Assembly (NCBI GenBank): GCA_043392685.1
Contig: JBHZGM010000008.1
Source of the DNA: Metapseudomonas sp043392685
Lineage (GTDB): Bacteria; Pseudomonadota; Gammaproteobacteria; Pseudomonadales; Pseudomonadaceae
DNA: 64,000 bases
Strand: one strand, 5' to 3'
Shown here: positions 49,497 through 59,086 of the stretch, piece by piece
How the letters are laid out: each line of letters starts with the position of its first letter
Numbering within the stretch: the first letter of the stretch is position 1
Notes under the pieces: generated by a model
The model's input: the letters and a program-made list of their open reading frames with translations, nothing else
Databases searched by the model: none
Told to the model about the DNA's origin: nothing
Translations under genes and position numbers: made by a program

Positions 49497-50834
49497 ATGG
49501 CGTTCAACATCGGTCTCAGCGGTCTGCGCGCAGCGACCAGCGACCTCAACGTCACCGGCAACAACATTGCCAACGCCGGCACCGCAGGCTTCAAGCAGTC
49601 CCGTGCCGAGTTCGCCGACGTCTATGCCGCCTCGGTGCTCGGCACCGGCAAGAACGCGCAGGGCAGCGGCGTGGGCCTGGGTGACGTGTCCCAGCTGTTC
49701 AACCAGGGCAACATCAACTACACCCAGAACGCCCTGGACCTGGCCATCAATGGCAACGGCTTCTTCCAGACCAGCAACAACGGCGAGATCAGCTACACCC
49801 GCGCCGGTTACTTCGGTACCGACCGCCTCGGCTACATCGTCAACAACTTCGGCTATCGCCTGCAGGGCTACGGCATCGATGGCAATGGCAATGTGCAGAA
49901 CGGCGTCATCAGCGACCTGCAGATCCAGACCTCCAACCAGGCGCCCAAGGCCACCACCCAGGTCGCGCAGAAGTTCAACCTGAACTCCACCACCAAGGCG
50001 CCGACCAATACGCCGTTCGATCCGAGCGACCCGACGACCTACACCTCGTCCACCTCGGTCAACATCTATGACTCCCAGGGCAACGCCCATGTCATGACCC
50101 AGTACTTCATCAACAACTCGGACCCGGCCGCCACCCCGCCGGTGACCAACAACTGGACCATGGCCGTGCTGGTGGATGGACGCAATCCGTCCAACCCCGC
50201 CAGCACCGACCCGCACACCACCAACCTGCTGTTCAACGCCGACGGCAGCCTGGACACCGTTGGCATGGCGGCGGGCGGCGAACTGAACTTCGACCCCGTC
50301 ACCGGTCTGATGAACCTCGACGACTGGGTGCCCGCGGTTTCCGACGGCGGTACCCCGGCCAACTGGTCGTCCAACGGCGCCACTGCCAACGCGGGCGGCA
50401 TCAGCATCGATATCCGTGGCTCCACCCAGTACTCCAGTGCCTTCGCCGTCAACAGCATCAGCCAGGATGGCTACACCACCGGCCAACTGGCAGGTCTGGA
50501 AATCGACGATACCGGCGTGATCTTCGCCCGCTACACCAATGGCCAGTCCAAGGTGCAGGGCCAGGTGATCCTCGCCAACTTCGCCAACGTCCAGGGCCTG
50601 ACCCCGGTAGGCAAGACCGGCTGGGTGCAGTCCTTCGAGTCCGGCGAGCCGGTGGTCGGCACCCCGCGCTCCGGCACCCTGGGTGCCCTGCAGGCCGGTG
50701 CCCTGGAAGACTCCAACGTCGAACTGTCGGACCAGCTGGTGAACCTGATCGTCGCCCAGCGCAACTACCAGGCGAACGCCAAGACGATCCAGACGGAGGA
50801 CGCCGTGACCCAGACCATCATCAACCTGCGCTGA
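49497..50834 (+). CDS. flgE: FlgE flagellar hook protein
   Basis: 445 residues. N-terminal MAFNIGLSGLRAATSDLNVTGNNIANAGTAGFK is the hook/rod consensus (read in parts), with NALDLAINGNGFFQ; the C-terminus LVNLIVAQRNYQANAKTIQTEDAV is the matching helical D0 segment. The middle (~150-330) is the variable surface domain. It forms the universal-joint hook. A terminator lies 136 bases downstream, so flgE ends the first transcript. ATG follows AAAGGAGAGAGT. Confidence 0.95.
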   Translation: MAFNIGLSGLRAATSDLNVTGNNIANAGTAGFKQSRAEFADVYAASVLGTGKNAQGSGVGLGDVSQLFNQGNINYTQNALDLAINGNGFFQTSNNGEISYTRAGYFGTDRLGYIVNNFGYRLQGYGIDGNGNVQNGVISDLQIQTSNQAPKATTQVAQKFNLNSTTKAPTNTPFDPSDPTTYTSSTSVNIYDSQGNAHVMTQYFINNSDPAATPPVTNNWTMAVLVDGRNPSNPASTDPHTTNLLFNADGSLDTVGMAAGGELNFDPVTGLMNLDDWVPAVSDGGTPANWSSNGATANAGGISIDIRGSTQYSSAFAVNSISQDGYTTGQLAGLEIDDTGVIFARYTNGQSKVQGQVILANFANVQGLTPVGKTGWVQSFESGEPVVGTPRSGTLGALQAGALEDSNVELSDQLVNLIVAQRNYQANAKTIQTEDAVTQTIINLR

Positions 50835-50859
50835 TGAGTGGCTGCATGTAATGGCTTTT

Positions 50860-50915
50860 GTAGGAGCGAGCTTGCTCGCGAAGGTTTGCCCATTCGCGGG
50901 CAAGCCCGCTCCTAC
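50860..50915. repeat. REP hairpin
   Basis: GTAGGAGCGAGCTTGCTCGCGAA and TTCGCGGGCAAGCCCGCTCCTAC, short loop, between flgE and flgF. Confidence 0.85.
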
Positions 50916-50917
50916 CG

Positions 50918-50957
50918 GCGGCAAATCCCCTTGCCGCTGGCGGCATCCCCTCGCCGC
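50918..50957 (+). promoter_or_regulatory. GCGGCAA/TTGCCGC dyads upstream of flgF
   Basis: GCGGCAA-N6-TTGCCGC (50918-50937) followed by the degenerate GCGGCATCCCCTCGCCGC (50940-50957). Same heptamers as before flgB, ~90-125 bases upstream of the flgF sigma-54 promoter. Confidence 0.6.
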
Positions 50958-50969
50958 CAGCGCTTTGAC

Positions 50970-50998
50970 AAGGCCCTCGATTGGGCCTTTTTCTTTTC
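50970..50998 (+). terminator. Terminator after flgE
   Basis: AAGGCCC-TCGATT-GGGCCTT followed by TTTCTTTTC. It separates flgBCDE from flgFGHIJKL. Confidence 0.9.
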
Positions 50999-51043
50999 TG
51001 AAAAGTCCTTTTATTTCAATATCTTGTGGGTTGTCTCCGGCGT

Positions 51044-51059
51044 TGGCATGACGCTTGCT
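51044..51059 (+). promoter_or_regulatory. Sigma-54 promoter for flgF operon
   Basis: TGGCATG-ACGC-TTGCT, one mismatch to consensus, about 50 bases before the flgF start and 45 bases after the flgE terminator. Confidence 0.88.
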
Positions 51060-51108
51060 ATATGGCATGCAAAGCGCCAAGGGCGGCAACGCCCACTCGG
51101 AGAGATTC

Positions 51109-51852
51109 ATGGACAAGATGCTTTATGTCGCAATGAGCGGAGCCAGCCAGAACAGCCTGGCCCAGCGTGCTCATGCCAACAACCTGGCGAACATTTCGAC
51201 CTCCGGTTTTCGTCGCGACTTCGAACAGGCGCGCTCCATGCCGGTGTTCGGCGACAGCTTTCCGTCGCGGGTCTATGCCATGACCGAGCGGCCCGGTACC
51301 GACTTCACCCCCGGTGCCTTGCAGGAAACCGGTCGCGACCTGGACGTGGCCATCGAAGGGGAGGGCTGGATCGCCGTGCAGGCCCCCGACGGCGGTGAAG
51401 CCTATGTGCGCACCGCCAGCCTGCAGATCGATGCCCTTGGCCAGCTCCGTACCGGCAATGGTTTGCCGGTCATGGGCAATGCCGGTCCCATCGCCATTCC
51501 GCCGGAGCAGAAGGTCGAGATCGGCCAGGACGGCACCCTCAGCATCCGCGCCCTCGGTGAAGCTCCCAACGTGGTGGCCGAGGTCGACCGCATCAAGCTG
51601 GTCAATCCCGATCCCGGGCAGCTGGAGAAGGGCACCGACGGCCTGATCCGGATCAAGGACCCGCAGCAGGTGGTGCAGGCCGACGCCAATGTCCGCGTGA
51701 CCTCCGGCTTCATCGAAGCCAGCAACGTCAACGCCGTGGAAGAGATGACCGCGATCCTCTCGCTGTCCCGCCAGTTCGAGCTTTCCGTGAAGATGATGCG
51801 CACCGCCGAGGACAATGCCTCGGCGATGGCGCGGGTCTTGCAGTTCAGCTAA
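51109..51852 (+). CDS. flgF: FlgF flagellar proximal rod protein
   Basis: 247 residues from ATG 51109 (MDKMLYVAMSGASQNSL), with CGGAGAGA upstream; upstream in-frame ATGs are weaker and one lies within the promoter. QRAHANNLANISTSGFRRDF is the rod consensus; C-terminal VTSGFIEASNVNAVEEMTAILSL matches FlgF. First gene of the second rod-ring operon. Confidence 0.95.
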   Translation: MDKMLYVAMSGASQNSLAQRAHANNLANISTSGFRRDFEQARSMPVFGDSFPSRVYAMTERPGTDFTPGALQETGRDLDVAIEGEGWIAVQAPDGGEAYVRTASLQIDALGQLRTGNGLPVMGNAGPIAIPPEQKVEIGQDGTLSIRALGEAPNVVAEVDRIKLVNPDPGQLEKGTDGLIRIKDPQQVVQADANVRVTSGFIEASNVNAVEEMTAILSLSRQFELSVKMMRTAEDNASAMARVLQFS

Positions 51853-51897
51853 TCACCAGCAGGCGGCGCCATGTTTCCGGCGCCCGAGGAGAAATAG

Positions 51898-52683
51898 ATG
51901 CTTCCGGCACTCTGGGTCAGCAAGACCGGCCTGTCCGCCCAGGACATGAACCTGACCACCATTTCCAACAACCTGGCGAACGTCTCGACCACGGGCTTCA
52001 AGCGCGACCGCGCCGAGTTCGAGGACCTCCTGTACCAGATCCGCCGCCAGCCCGGTGGCCAGACCAGCCAGGACAGCGAGCTGCCCACCGGCCTGCAGCT
52101 GGGTACCGGTGTGCGCATTGCCGGCACCCAGAAGATCTTCACCCAGGGCAGCCTGCAGACCACCGAACAACCATTGGACATGGCCATCAACGGCCGTGGC
52201 TTCTTCCAGGTGCTGCTGCCCGATGGCACCGTCTCCTACACCCGCGACGGCAGCTTCCACCTGAACTCCGACGGCCAGATCGTCACTTCCCAGGGGTTCG
52301 CCCTGGAGCCGGCCATCGTCCTGCCGGCCGAAGTGCAGACCTTCACCGTGGGTGAGGACGGCACCGTCTCCGTAACCACCCTCGGCAACCCCGCCGCCCA
52401 GGTGATCGGCAACATCCAGACCGCCGACTTCGTCAACTACGGCGGCCTGCAGGCCATCGGCAACAACCTCTTCCTGGAGACCGCGTCCAGCGGCGCGCCG
52501 CAGGTGGGTACGCCGGGCCTCACCGGCCTTGGCACCCTGCAGCAGAACACCCTGGAAAACTCCAACGTCAGCGTGGTCGAGGAGCTGGTGAACATGATCA
52601 CCACCCAGCGCGCCTACGAGATGAACTCCAAGGTCATCTCCACCGCCGACCAGATGCTCGCTTTCGTCACGCAGAACCTGTAA
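51898..52683 (+). CDS. flgG: FlgG flagellar distal rod protein
   Basis: 261 residues: LPALWVSKTGLSAQDMNLTT, ISNNLANVSTTGFKRDRAEF and QPLDMAINGRGFFQVLLPDG at the start, and LENSNVSVVEELVNMITTQRAYEMNSKVI at the end, all diagnostic of FlgG. It forms the distal rod that passes through the P and L rings. GAGGAGAAATAG precedes the ATG. Confidence 0.96.
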   Translation: MLPALWVSKTGLSAQDMNLTTISNNLANVSTTGFKRDRAEFEDLLYQIRRQPGGQTSQDSELPTGLQLGTGVRIAGTQKIFTQGSLQTTEQPLDMAINGRGFFQVLLPDGTVSYTRDGSFHLNSDGQIVTSQGFALEPAIVLPAEVQTFTVGEDGTVSVTTLGNPAAQVIGNIQTADFVNYGGLQAIGNNLFLETASSGAPQVGTPGLTGLGTLQQNTLENSNVSVVEELVNMITTQRAYEMNSKVISTADQMLAFVTQNL

Positions 52684-52701
52684 CGCCCCGAGGTAGTCGC
52701 A

Positions 52702-53415
52702 ATGAACCGGCTGATCATTCTTCTCCCGCTGCTCGGTATCGCCCTCATCCAGGGCTGTGTGCAGCCGGCTCCGCGGCCGAACGATCCGTACTACGCGCCG
52801 GTCCTGCCGCGCACTCCGCTGCCGGCGGCGCAGAACAATGGCGCCATCTACCAGGCCGGTTTCGAGACCAACCTCTACGACGATCGCAAGGCCTACCGCG
52901 TGGGTGACATCATCACCATCACCCTCAATGAGCGCACCCAGGCCAGCAAGAACGCCAACTCGCAGATCCAGAAGGACAGCAACGCCAACATCGGCCTGAC
53001 CTCGCTCTTCGGCGGCGGCGTGTCGGTGAACAACCCCAACGGCGGCCTGAACCCGCTGGATGCCGCGCGCCTGTCGCTGGACGCCGAATACAACGCCAGC
53101 CGTGACACCAAGGGCGATGCCAAGGCGGGGCAGAGCAACAGCCTGTCCGGCTCCATCACTGTCACGGTGTCCGAAGTGCTGCCCAATGGCATCCTCGCGG
53201 TGCGTGGCGAGAAGTGGCTGACCCTGAACACCGGCGACGAGCTGGTGCGCATCGCCGGTCTGGTTCGTTCCGACGACATCGGCACCGACAACACCGTGCC
53301 GTCCACCCGCGTGGCCGATGCGCGCATCACCTATTCCGGCACCGGTGCCTTCGCTGATGCCAGCCAGCCCGGCTGGTTCGACCGGTTCTTCATGAGCCCG
53401 CTGTTCCCGTTCTGA
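52702..53415 (+). CDS. flgH: FlgH flagellar L-ring lipoprotein
   Basis: 237 residues. Lipoprotein signal MNRLIILLPLLGIALIQGC with the modified Cys19 in the lipobox; body motifs GDIITITLNERTQASKNANSQ and SGSITVTVSEVLPNGILAVRGEKW. It forms the outer-membrane L-ring. Its TGA overlaps the A of an ATG 12 bases upstream of the probable flgI start. Confidence 0.95.
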   Translation: MNRLIILLPLLGIALIQGCVQPAPRPNDPYYAPVLPRTPLPAAQNNGAIYQAGFETNLYDDRKAYRVGDIITITLNERTQASKNANSQIQKDSNANIGLTSLFGGGVSVNNPNGGLNPLDAARLSLDAEYNASRDTKGDAKAGQSNSLSGSITVTVSEVLPNGILAVRGEKWLTLNTGDELVRIAGLVRSDDIGTDNTVPSTRVADARITYSGTGAFADASQPGWFDRFFMSPLFPF

Positions 53416-53426
53416 TGAGACCGACC

Positions 53427-54527
53427 ATGAAGCGACTGATCACCACCCTCTGCCTGCTGCTCGCCGCGAGCCTCGCCCAGGCCGAACGCCTGAAGGACCT
53501 GGCGAGCATCCAGGGCGTGCGGACCAACCAGCTGATCGGCTACGGCCTGGTGGTGGGCCTGAACGGCACGGGCGACCAGACCACCCAGACGCCGTTCACC
53601 CTGCAGACCTTCAACAACATGCTGGCGCAGTTCGGCATCAAGGTGCCGCCCAACGTCGGCAACGTGCAGCTGAAGAACGTCGCCGCGGTGTCCATCCACG
53701 CCGACCTGCCGCCTTTCGCCAAGCCGGGCCAGACCATCGACGTGACCATTTCCTCCATCGGCAACGCCAAGAGCCTGCGCGGCGGCAGTCTGCTGATGGC
53801 ACCGCTGAAAGGTATCGACGGCAACGTCTACGCCATTGCCCAGGGCAACCTGGTGGTGGGCGGCTTCGATGCCCAGGGCAGCGACGGTTCGAAGATCACC
53901 GTCAACGTCCCGTCCTCCGGGCGTATTCCGTCCGGCGCCACCGTGGAGCGTCCGGTGCCCAGTGGTTTCGAGCAGGGCAACTTCCTCACTCTGAACCTCA
54001 ACCGTCCGGACTTCACCACGGCGAAGAACATCGTCGACAAGCTCAACGAACTGCTCGGCCCGGGCGTTGCCCAGGCGGTGGATGGCGGCTCGGTACGGGT
54101 CAGCGCGCCGCTGGACCCGGGCCAGCGCGTGGATTACCTCTCGGTGATCGAGAACCTGGAAATCGAGGCTGGCCAGGCCGTGGCCAAGGTCATCATCAAC
54201 TCGCGCACCGGCACCATCGTCATCGGCCAGAACGTGAAGGTGCAGCCGGCCGCCGTGACCCACGGCAGCCTGACCGTCACCATCACCGAGGACCCCATCG
54301 TCAGCCAGCCGGAAGCCTTCTCCGGTGGCCAGACCGCCGTGGTGCCGCGCTCGAGGATCAATGCCGAGGAGGAGGCCAAACCGATGTTCAAGTTCGGCCC
54401 CGGCACGACGCTTGACGAGATCGTGCGTGCGGTCAACCAGGTGGGTGCTGCGCCGTCCGACCTGATGGCCATCCTCGAAGCGCTGAAGCAGGCCGGTGCC
54501 CTGCAAGCCGACCTGATCGTGATTTAA
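53427..54527 (+). CDS. flgI: FlgI flagellar P-ring protein
   Basis: 366 residues from ATG 53427 with signal peptide MKRLITTLCLLLAASLAQA; an ATG at 53415 would add four residues. Typical FlgI blocks follow: RLKDLASIQGVRTNQLIGYG, VVGLNGTGDQ, NVAAVSIHADLPPFAKPGQ and the C-terminal DEIVRAVNQVGAAPSDLMAI. It forms the periplasmic P-ring with FlgA's help. Confidence 0.95.
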   Translation: MKRLITTLCLLLAASLAQAERLKDLASIQGVRTNQLIGYGLVVGLNGTGDQTTQTPFTLQTFNNMLAQFGIKVPPNVGNVQLKNVAAVSIHADLPPFAKPGQTIDVTISSIGNAKSLRGGSLLMAPLKGIDGNVYAIAQGNLVVGGFDAQGSDGSKITVNVPSSGRIPSGATVERPVPSGFEQGNFLTLNLNRPDFTTAKNIVDKLNELLGPGVAQAVDGGSVRVSAPLDPGQRVDYLSVIENLEIEAGQAVAKVIINSRTGTIVIGQNVKVQPAAVTHGSLTVTITEDPIVSQPEAFSGGQTAVVPRSRINAEEEAKPMFKFGPGTTLDEIVRAVNQVGAAPSDLMAILEALKQAGALQADLIVI

Positions 54528-54536
54528 GGGAAAGCG

Positions 54537-55694
54537 ATGAACGCGAAATTCTCTGCAGGTTTCGCCAGCGGTTCCAAGGTGGACAGCGGCGCCTATACCG
54601 ACCTGAACCGGCTCAGCCAGTTCAAGGCCGGCAAGGATCGTGACAGCGAGGCCAACATCCGCAAGGTGGCCCAGGAATTCGAGTCGCTTTTCCTCAGCGA
54701 AATGATGAAGTCCATGCGTCAGGCGGGCGAAGCCTTCGCCGAAGGCAACTACCTGAACAGCAACGAGAGCAAGACCTACCAGGACATGCACGACCAGCAG
54801 CTGGCCGTGACCCTGTCCAGGCAGGGCGGCGTCGGCCTGGCCGATGTGCTGACCCGCCAGTTGTCCAGGACCAACAAGTCCACGGCGCCCAATCCCTTCG
54901 CCCAGGTGCAGTCCGGCGTCCAGGCCAGCTGGCCGACGCAGGGCAGCAAGCCGGTGGCGAAAGCCGAGGCCCCGGGCTTCGCCGAACGCGACGACTCCAG
55001 GCTGCTCAACCAGCGCCGCCTGGCCCTGCCGGGCAAGCTGAGCGAGCGCCAGGCGGCCGGTATCGTGCCGTCGCCCGAGCGGGTTGCCGGTGCCCCGCTG
55101 GCCGGCCAGGACTGGACTCCGGCCAAGGTCTACGCTGCGCCGGAGCGTGAGCCGGTGGGCGTCGAGGCGGCCAGGGGCACCAGCAAGCGCGTGTTCGCCT
55201 CACGCAACGAATTCATCGAGACGCTGCTGCCGATGGCCGAGAAGGCCGCCGAACGCATCGGCGTCGATCCGCGCTACCTGGTGGCTCAGGCGGCACTGGA
55301 AACCGGCTGGGGCAAGTCGATCATCCGCGAGGGCGATGGCTCCAGCAGCCACAACCTGTTCGGCATCAAGGCCCACAAGAGCTGGGGCGGCGACTCCGCG
55401 CGGGTGATGACCACCGAGTACAAGGGCGGCAAGGCGGTGAAGGAGGCAGCATCGTTCCGCTCCTACAACTCTTTCGAGCAGAGCTTCCACGACTATGTGA
55501 GCTTCCTGCAGAACAACGACCGCTACCAGCGGGCGCTGGCCTCCGCGGAGAAACCGGAGCAGTTCGTCCGTGAGCTGCAGAAGGCCGGTTACGCCACCGA
55601 TCCGCAGTACGCCCGCAAGATTTCCCAGATTGCCCGCGGCATGCAGGTTTACCAGGCCGTTGCTGCAGTCGACAGCACGACCACCAGGATATGA
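54537..55694 (+). CDS. flgJ: FlgJ rod cap and peptidoglycan hydrolase
   Basis: 385 residues. The N-terminal rod-cap domain (~30-110) has VAQEFESLFLSEMMKSMRQA and QDMHDQQLAVTLSRQGG; a variable linker spans ~110-215; the C-terminal glucosaminidase domain (~220-370) has VAQAALETGWGKSI with the catalytic Glu, and SHNLFGIKAHKSWGG. It opens the peptidoglycan for the rod. Two-domain form as in enteric and other Pseudomonas FlgJ. Confidence 0.94.
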   Translation: MNAKFSAGFASGSKVDSGAYTDLNRLSQFKAGKDRDSEANIRKVAQEFESLFLSEMMKSMRQAGEAFAEGNYLNSNESKTYQDMHDQQLAVTLSRQGGVGLADVLTRQLSRTNKSTAPNPFAQVQSGVQASWPTQGSKPVAKAEAPGFAERDDSRLLNQRRLALPGKLSERQAAGIVPSPERVAGAPLAGQDWTPAKVYAAPEREPVGVEAARGTSKRVFASRNEFIETLLPMAEKAAERIGVDPRYLVAQAALETGWGKSIIREGDGSSSHNLFGIKAHKSWGGDSARVMTTEYKGGKAVKEAASFRSYNSFEQSFHDYVSFLQNNDRYQRALASAEKPEQFVRELQKAGYATDPQYARKISQIARGMQVYQAVAAVDSTTTRI

Positions 55695-55704
55695 GGCTTG
55701 AGTC

Positions 55705-57777
55705 ATGGCTGACTTGTTGAACATCGGCCTGTCGGGGCTGCGCGTGAGCCAGACACAGCTCACCGTCACCGGCCACAACATCGCCAACGTCAATACCCCC
55801 GGCTTCACACGGCAGAGCGCGACGCAGTCCACCACGCTGCCGCAGTTCTCCGGCGCGGGTTACATCGGCAGCGGCGCCACCCTGACGGATATCCGTCGCA
55901 GCTACAGCGAGTTCCTCACCGCGCAACTGCGCAACACCACCTCGCTGAGCAGCGACGTGGAGGCCTACAAGAGCCAGATCGACCAGCTCGACTCGCTGTT
56001 GTCCGGCACCACCACCGGCATCACGCCGTCGCTCAAGAGCTTCTTCGCCGCTATTCAGACTGCCTCTGAGGACCCCGCCAACATCCCGGCGCGGCAGTTG
56101 GTGCTGTCTGAGGCGGAGGGATTGGCACGGCGTTTCAATACCGTCTACGACCGGCTTTCGGCGCAGAACGACTCGCTGAACAAGCAGCTGGCTTCGGTCA
56201 GCGATCAGGTGAATCGCCTGGCCGGTTCCATTGCCAGCCTCAATGACGCCATCGCCGTGGCGTCGGCCAACGGCCAGCAACCCAACGACCTGCTGGATGC
56301 TCGCGAAGAAGCGATTCGCCAGTTGTCCACCTACGTCGGCGTCAGTGTGGTGCCGCAAAGCGATGGTACCCAGAGCATCTTCATCGGCACCGGCCAGCCG
56401 CTGGTGGTGGGCAACACCGCCAACCGTCTCGAAGCGGTTCCGGGTAACGGTGACCCGACTCGCTTCGAACTGCAGTTCGTCAGTGGTGGCTCCCGCCAGG
56501 GGATTACCAGCCTGATCAGCGGCGGCGAGCTGGGGGGCCTGATTCGCTACCGCAGCGAAACCCTGGACACCGCGATGAACTCATTGGGCCGGCTGGCGAT
56601 GGCGATCACCGATCAGGTCAACAGCCAGCTTGGCATGGGGCTCGACCTCAAGGGCAAGGCGGGTTCGGCCCTCTTTGCCGATTACAACGACCCGGCACTG
56701 GCCGCATTGCGCGCACGCAACCTTGGCACCAATGCCGGTAATGCCCAGCCGCTGTTGAACATCACCGACACCCGTACGCTGACGACCAGCGACTATCGAT
56801 TGGAACTCACGGATTCTACTACCACACCTCCGACCTTCTCTGCCCGGCGTTTGTCGGACGGTGCGGTGATGACGGTGACCGCTACCGCCAACCCGGCTCC
56901 AACCGGCGGATACAGTCTCGACTTCAGCGATCCGGCGAGTGCTCCCAACGGCAACCAGGGCTTCCAGGTATCTTTCAGTGCAACGGAACTTGGCAAGGCA
57001 AGCCAGGGCGACGTATTCCTGCTGCAACCTACGCGACGGGGCGCGGCGGACATAGGTGCAGTTCTCGACCAGGCGGATGAACTGGCCTTCGCCGCTCCCG
57101 TAAGGTCCGAGGCCAACTCTCAGAATCGCGGCACCGGTGTGATCGGCCAGCCCGATCTGCAGGGCGCCAACAGCCCGATCGACCCGGCCACGCTGGACGC
57201 GGCCCTGCCCGTAGACCTGACCTACGACGCCGCTTCCGGCAACTTCACCGTGCCGGCTGGTGCCACCCTTGTCCGTATCGATTCGGACGGCACGCCGGCC
57301 ACTCCGCCTGAGTTCCAGTCCGGGCAGCAGAATACCTACGAACTCGCCCTCAGTGACGGCAGCAAGGTTCGTTTCACCATGAGTGGGAGTCCGAAAGACG
57401 ACGACATCTTCACCGTTGCATTTAACCGGAACGGCGTCTCGGATAACCGCAATGGTCTGAAGCTGGCGGACCTGCAATCCAAGGCCACCATCGGGATCGA
57501 CCTGAACTCGCCCGTTACCACCGGGGTGAGTTTCTCCGATGGTTATGGCGATCTGGTCGAGCGAGTCGGCACCCTGACCGCCCAGGCGCGGGTGGACAGT
57601 GAGGCCAGCACGGCGATCCTCAAGCAGGCCACGGACAACCGCGATTCCCTTTCGGCCGTGAGCCTGGATGAAGAGGCGGCCAACCTGATCAAGTTCGAGC
57701 AGTACTACAACGCCTCGTCGCAAGTGATTCAAGTTGCGCGCAGCCTGTTCGATACCCTGATGAATGCCTTCCGGTAA
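55705..57777 (+). CDS. flgK: FlgK hook-filament junction protein 1
   Basis: 690 residues. N-terminal LNIGLSGLRVSQTQLTVTGHNIANVNTPGF and C-terminal VSLDEEAANLIKFEQYYNASSQVIQVARSLFDTL are the terminal helices of FlgK. The large central part (~330-600) is variable. It joins hook and filament together with FlgL and is carried by the FlgN chaperone. ATG 55705 is ten bases past flgJ. Confidence 0.95.
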   Translation: MADLLNIGLSGLRVSQTQLTVTGHNIANVNTPGFTRQSATQSTTLPQFSGAGYIGSGATLTDIRRSYSEFLTAQLRNTTSLSSDVEAYKSQIDQLDSLLSGTTTGITPSLKSFFAAIQTASEDPANIPARQLVLSEAEGLARRFNTVYDRLSAQNDSLNKQLASVSDQVNRLAGSIASLNDAIAVASANGQQPNDLLDAREEAIRQLSTYVGVSVVPQSDGTQSIFIGTGQPLVVGNTANRLEAVPGNGDPTRFELQFVSGGSRQGITSLISGGELGGLIRYRSETLDTAMNSLGRLAMAITDQVNSQLGMGLDLKGKAGSALFADYNDPALAALRARNLGTNAGNAQPLLNITDTRTLTTSDYRLELTDSTTTPPTFSARRLSDGAVMTVTATANPAPTGGYSLDFSDPASAPNGNQGFQVSFSATELGKASQGDVFLLQPTRRGAADIGAVLDQADELAFAAPVRSEANSQNRGTGVIGQPDLQGANSPIDPATLDAALPVDLTYDAASGNFTVPAGATLVRIDSDGTPATPPEFQSGQQNTYELALSDGSKVRFTMSGSPKDDDIFTVAFNRNGVSDNRNGLKLADLQSKATIGIDLNSPVTTGVSFSDGYGDLVERVGTLTAQARVDSEASTAILKQATDNRDSLSAVSLDEEAANLIKFEQYYNASSQVIQVARSLFDTLMNAFR

Positions 57778-57788
57778 CGGGCCCGATC

Positions 57789-59030
57789 ATGCGAATTTCC
57801 ACAATCCAGCAGTACAACAGCGGCGTGATGGGGCTGCAGCGCAACTACTCCAACGTCACCCGCACCCAGGAACAGATCAGCACCGGCAACCGCATCCTTA
57901 CCCCGGCGGACGATCCGGTGGCCTCCGTGCGCCTGTTGCAGCTTGAGCAGCAGCAAGGCGTGCTGGAGCAGTACGCTTCCAACCTGACGGCGGCCAAGAA
58001 CAGCCTGACCCAGGAAGAAGTCACGCTTCAGTCCGTTACCACGGTTCTGCAGCGGGTGAAGGAATTGGTCGGGCAAGCGGGCAATGGCGCGCTTGGCCTG
58101 GATGACCGGAAGTCCATCGCGGCCGAACTTGCCGAGCGCGAAGACGAATTGCTGGCGCTGATGAATACCCGGAACGCCCGCGGCGAGTATCTCTTCGCCG
58201 GTTTCCAGGGCAAGTCGCAGCCATTTGTTCGCCAGGCCGATGGCAGCTATGCATACATGGGCGATGAAGGTCAGCGCACGCTGCAGATAGCCAGTTCCCT
58301 TGAAGTACCGATCAGCGACAACGGCCGGCAGGTGTTTCAGAACGCTCTGAATGCCGGCCGGCTGACCATCACCGATGGCTCGACGCCCCCGGCGCCCAGC
58401 GGCACCATCAGCGGTGCGCTGGTGAAGGACGAAGTGTCGTTCTCCAGTTTCCCCGCAGGCGGTGTGCAGATCACCTTCGATGCTGCGGATCCGAAGAACT
58501 ACACAATCACGCCGTTGCCGTCCGGCGCGGCAGTGACGGGGCGCCTTGCCGAGGATGGCGACACCCTGGTCACCTATGGCGGCATCGGCTTTTACGTCAA
58601 TGGCACGCCGCCCGCCTCGTCGAGTTTCACGCTGGCAGGGCCTGGACCCGCGGCGAGCGCAACCGCGAGCGATCCGTCGGTCAAGACAGGCATCCTGGAT
58701 AGCATCTCGCAGTTGCGACAGGTGCTCGAAACCAGCACCGACGGGCGTGAGGTTCGAGATGCCGTCGCGCTGGGGCTCTCCAACATTTCCAATGGCATGG
58801 CCGGCGTGGATCTGGCCCAGGGCCAGATCGGTGCCCGCCTGAACGTGGTCGAATCCAGCCTGACTGACAACGAGGATGTCAGCCTGGTCAACAAGTCCGT
58901 GCAGGCCGAATTGCGTGAATTGGATTACGCCGAGGCGTTGTCGAGGCTGTCGTTCCAGCAGTTGATCCTCGACGCTTCGCAAAAGAGCTATGTGGCGATT
59001 GCCCGGCTGAATCTGTTCAGCAAGATGTGA
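57789..59030 (+). CDS. flgL: FlgL hook-filament junction protein 3
   Basis: 413 residues. N-terminal MRISTIQQYNSGVMGLQRNY, QEQISTGNRILTPADDPVASVRLLQLEQ and C-terminal LDYAEALSRLSFQQLILDASQKSYVAIARL match FlgL, a flagellin-like protein. Last flg gene; the sigma-54 promoter of the glycosylation genes follows 57 bases later. Confidence 0.95.
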   Translation: MRISTIQQYNSGVMGLQRNYSNVTRTQEQISTGNRILTPADDPVASVRLLQLEQQQGVLEQYASNLTAAKNSLTQEEVTLQSVTTVLQRVKELVGQAGNGALGLDDRKSIAAELAEREDELLALMNTRNARGEYLFAGFQGKSQPFVRQADGSYAYMGDEGQRTLQIASSLEVPISDNGRQVFQNALNAGRLTITDGSTPPAPSGTISGALVKDEVSFSSFPAGGVQITFDAADPKNYTITPLPSGAAVTGRLAEDGDTLVTYGGIGFYVNGTPPASSSFTLAGPGPAASATASDPSVKTGILDSISQLRQVLETSTDGREVRDAVALGLSNISNGMAGVDLAQGQIGARLNVVESSLTDNEDVSLVNKSVQAELRELDYAEALSRLSFQQLILDASQKSYVAIARLNLFSKM

Positions 59031-59086
59031 TGAGTCCGTTTGCCCGAACCTGAATTGAGGTGTGCCGGTGCCGCCTTGCCCGCTCT

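Noticed and set aside
48321..51116. 931-codon open frame on the minus strand
   Set aside because: Antisense to flgC, flgD and flgE, with no start signal or domain.
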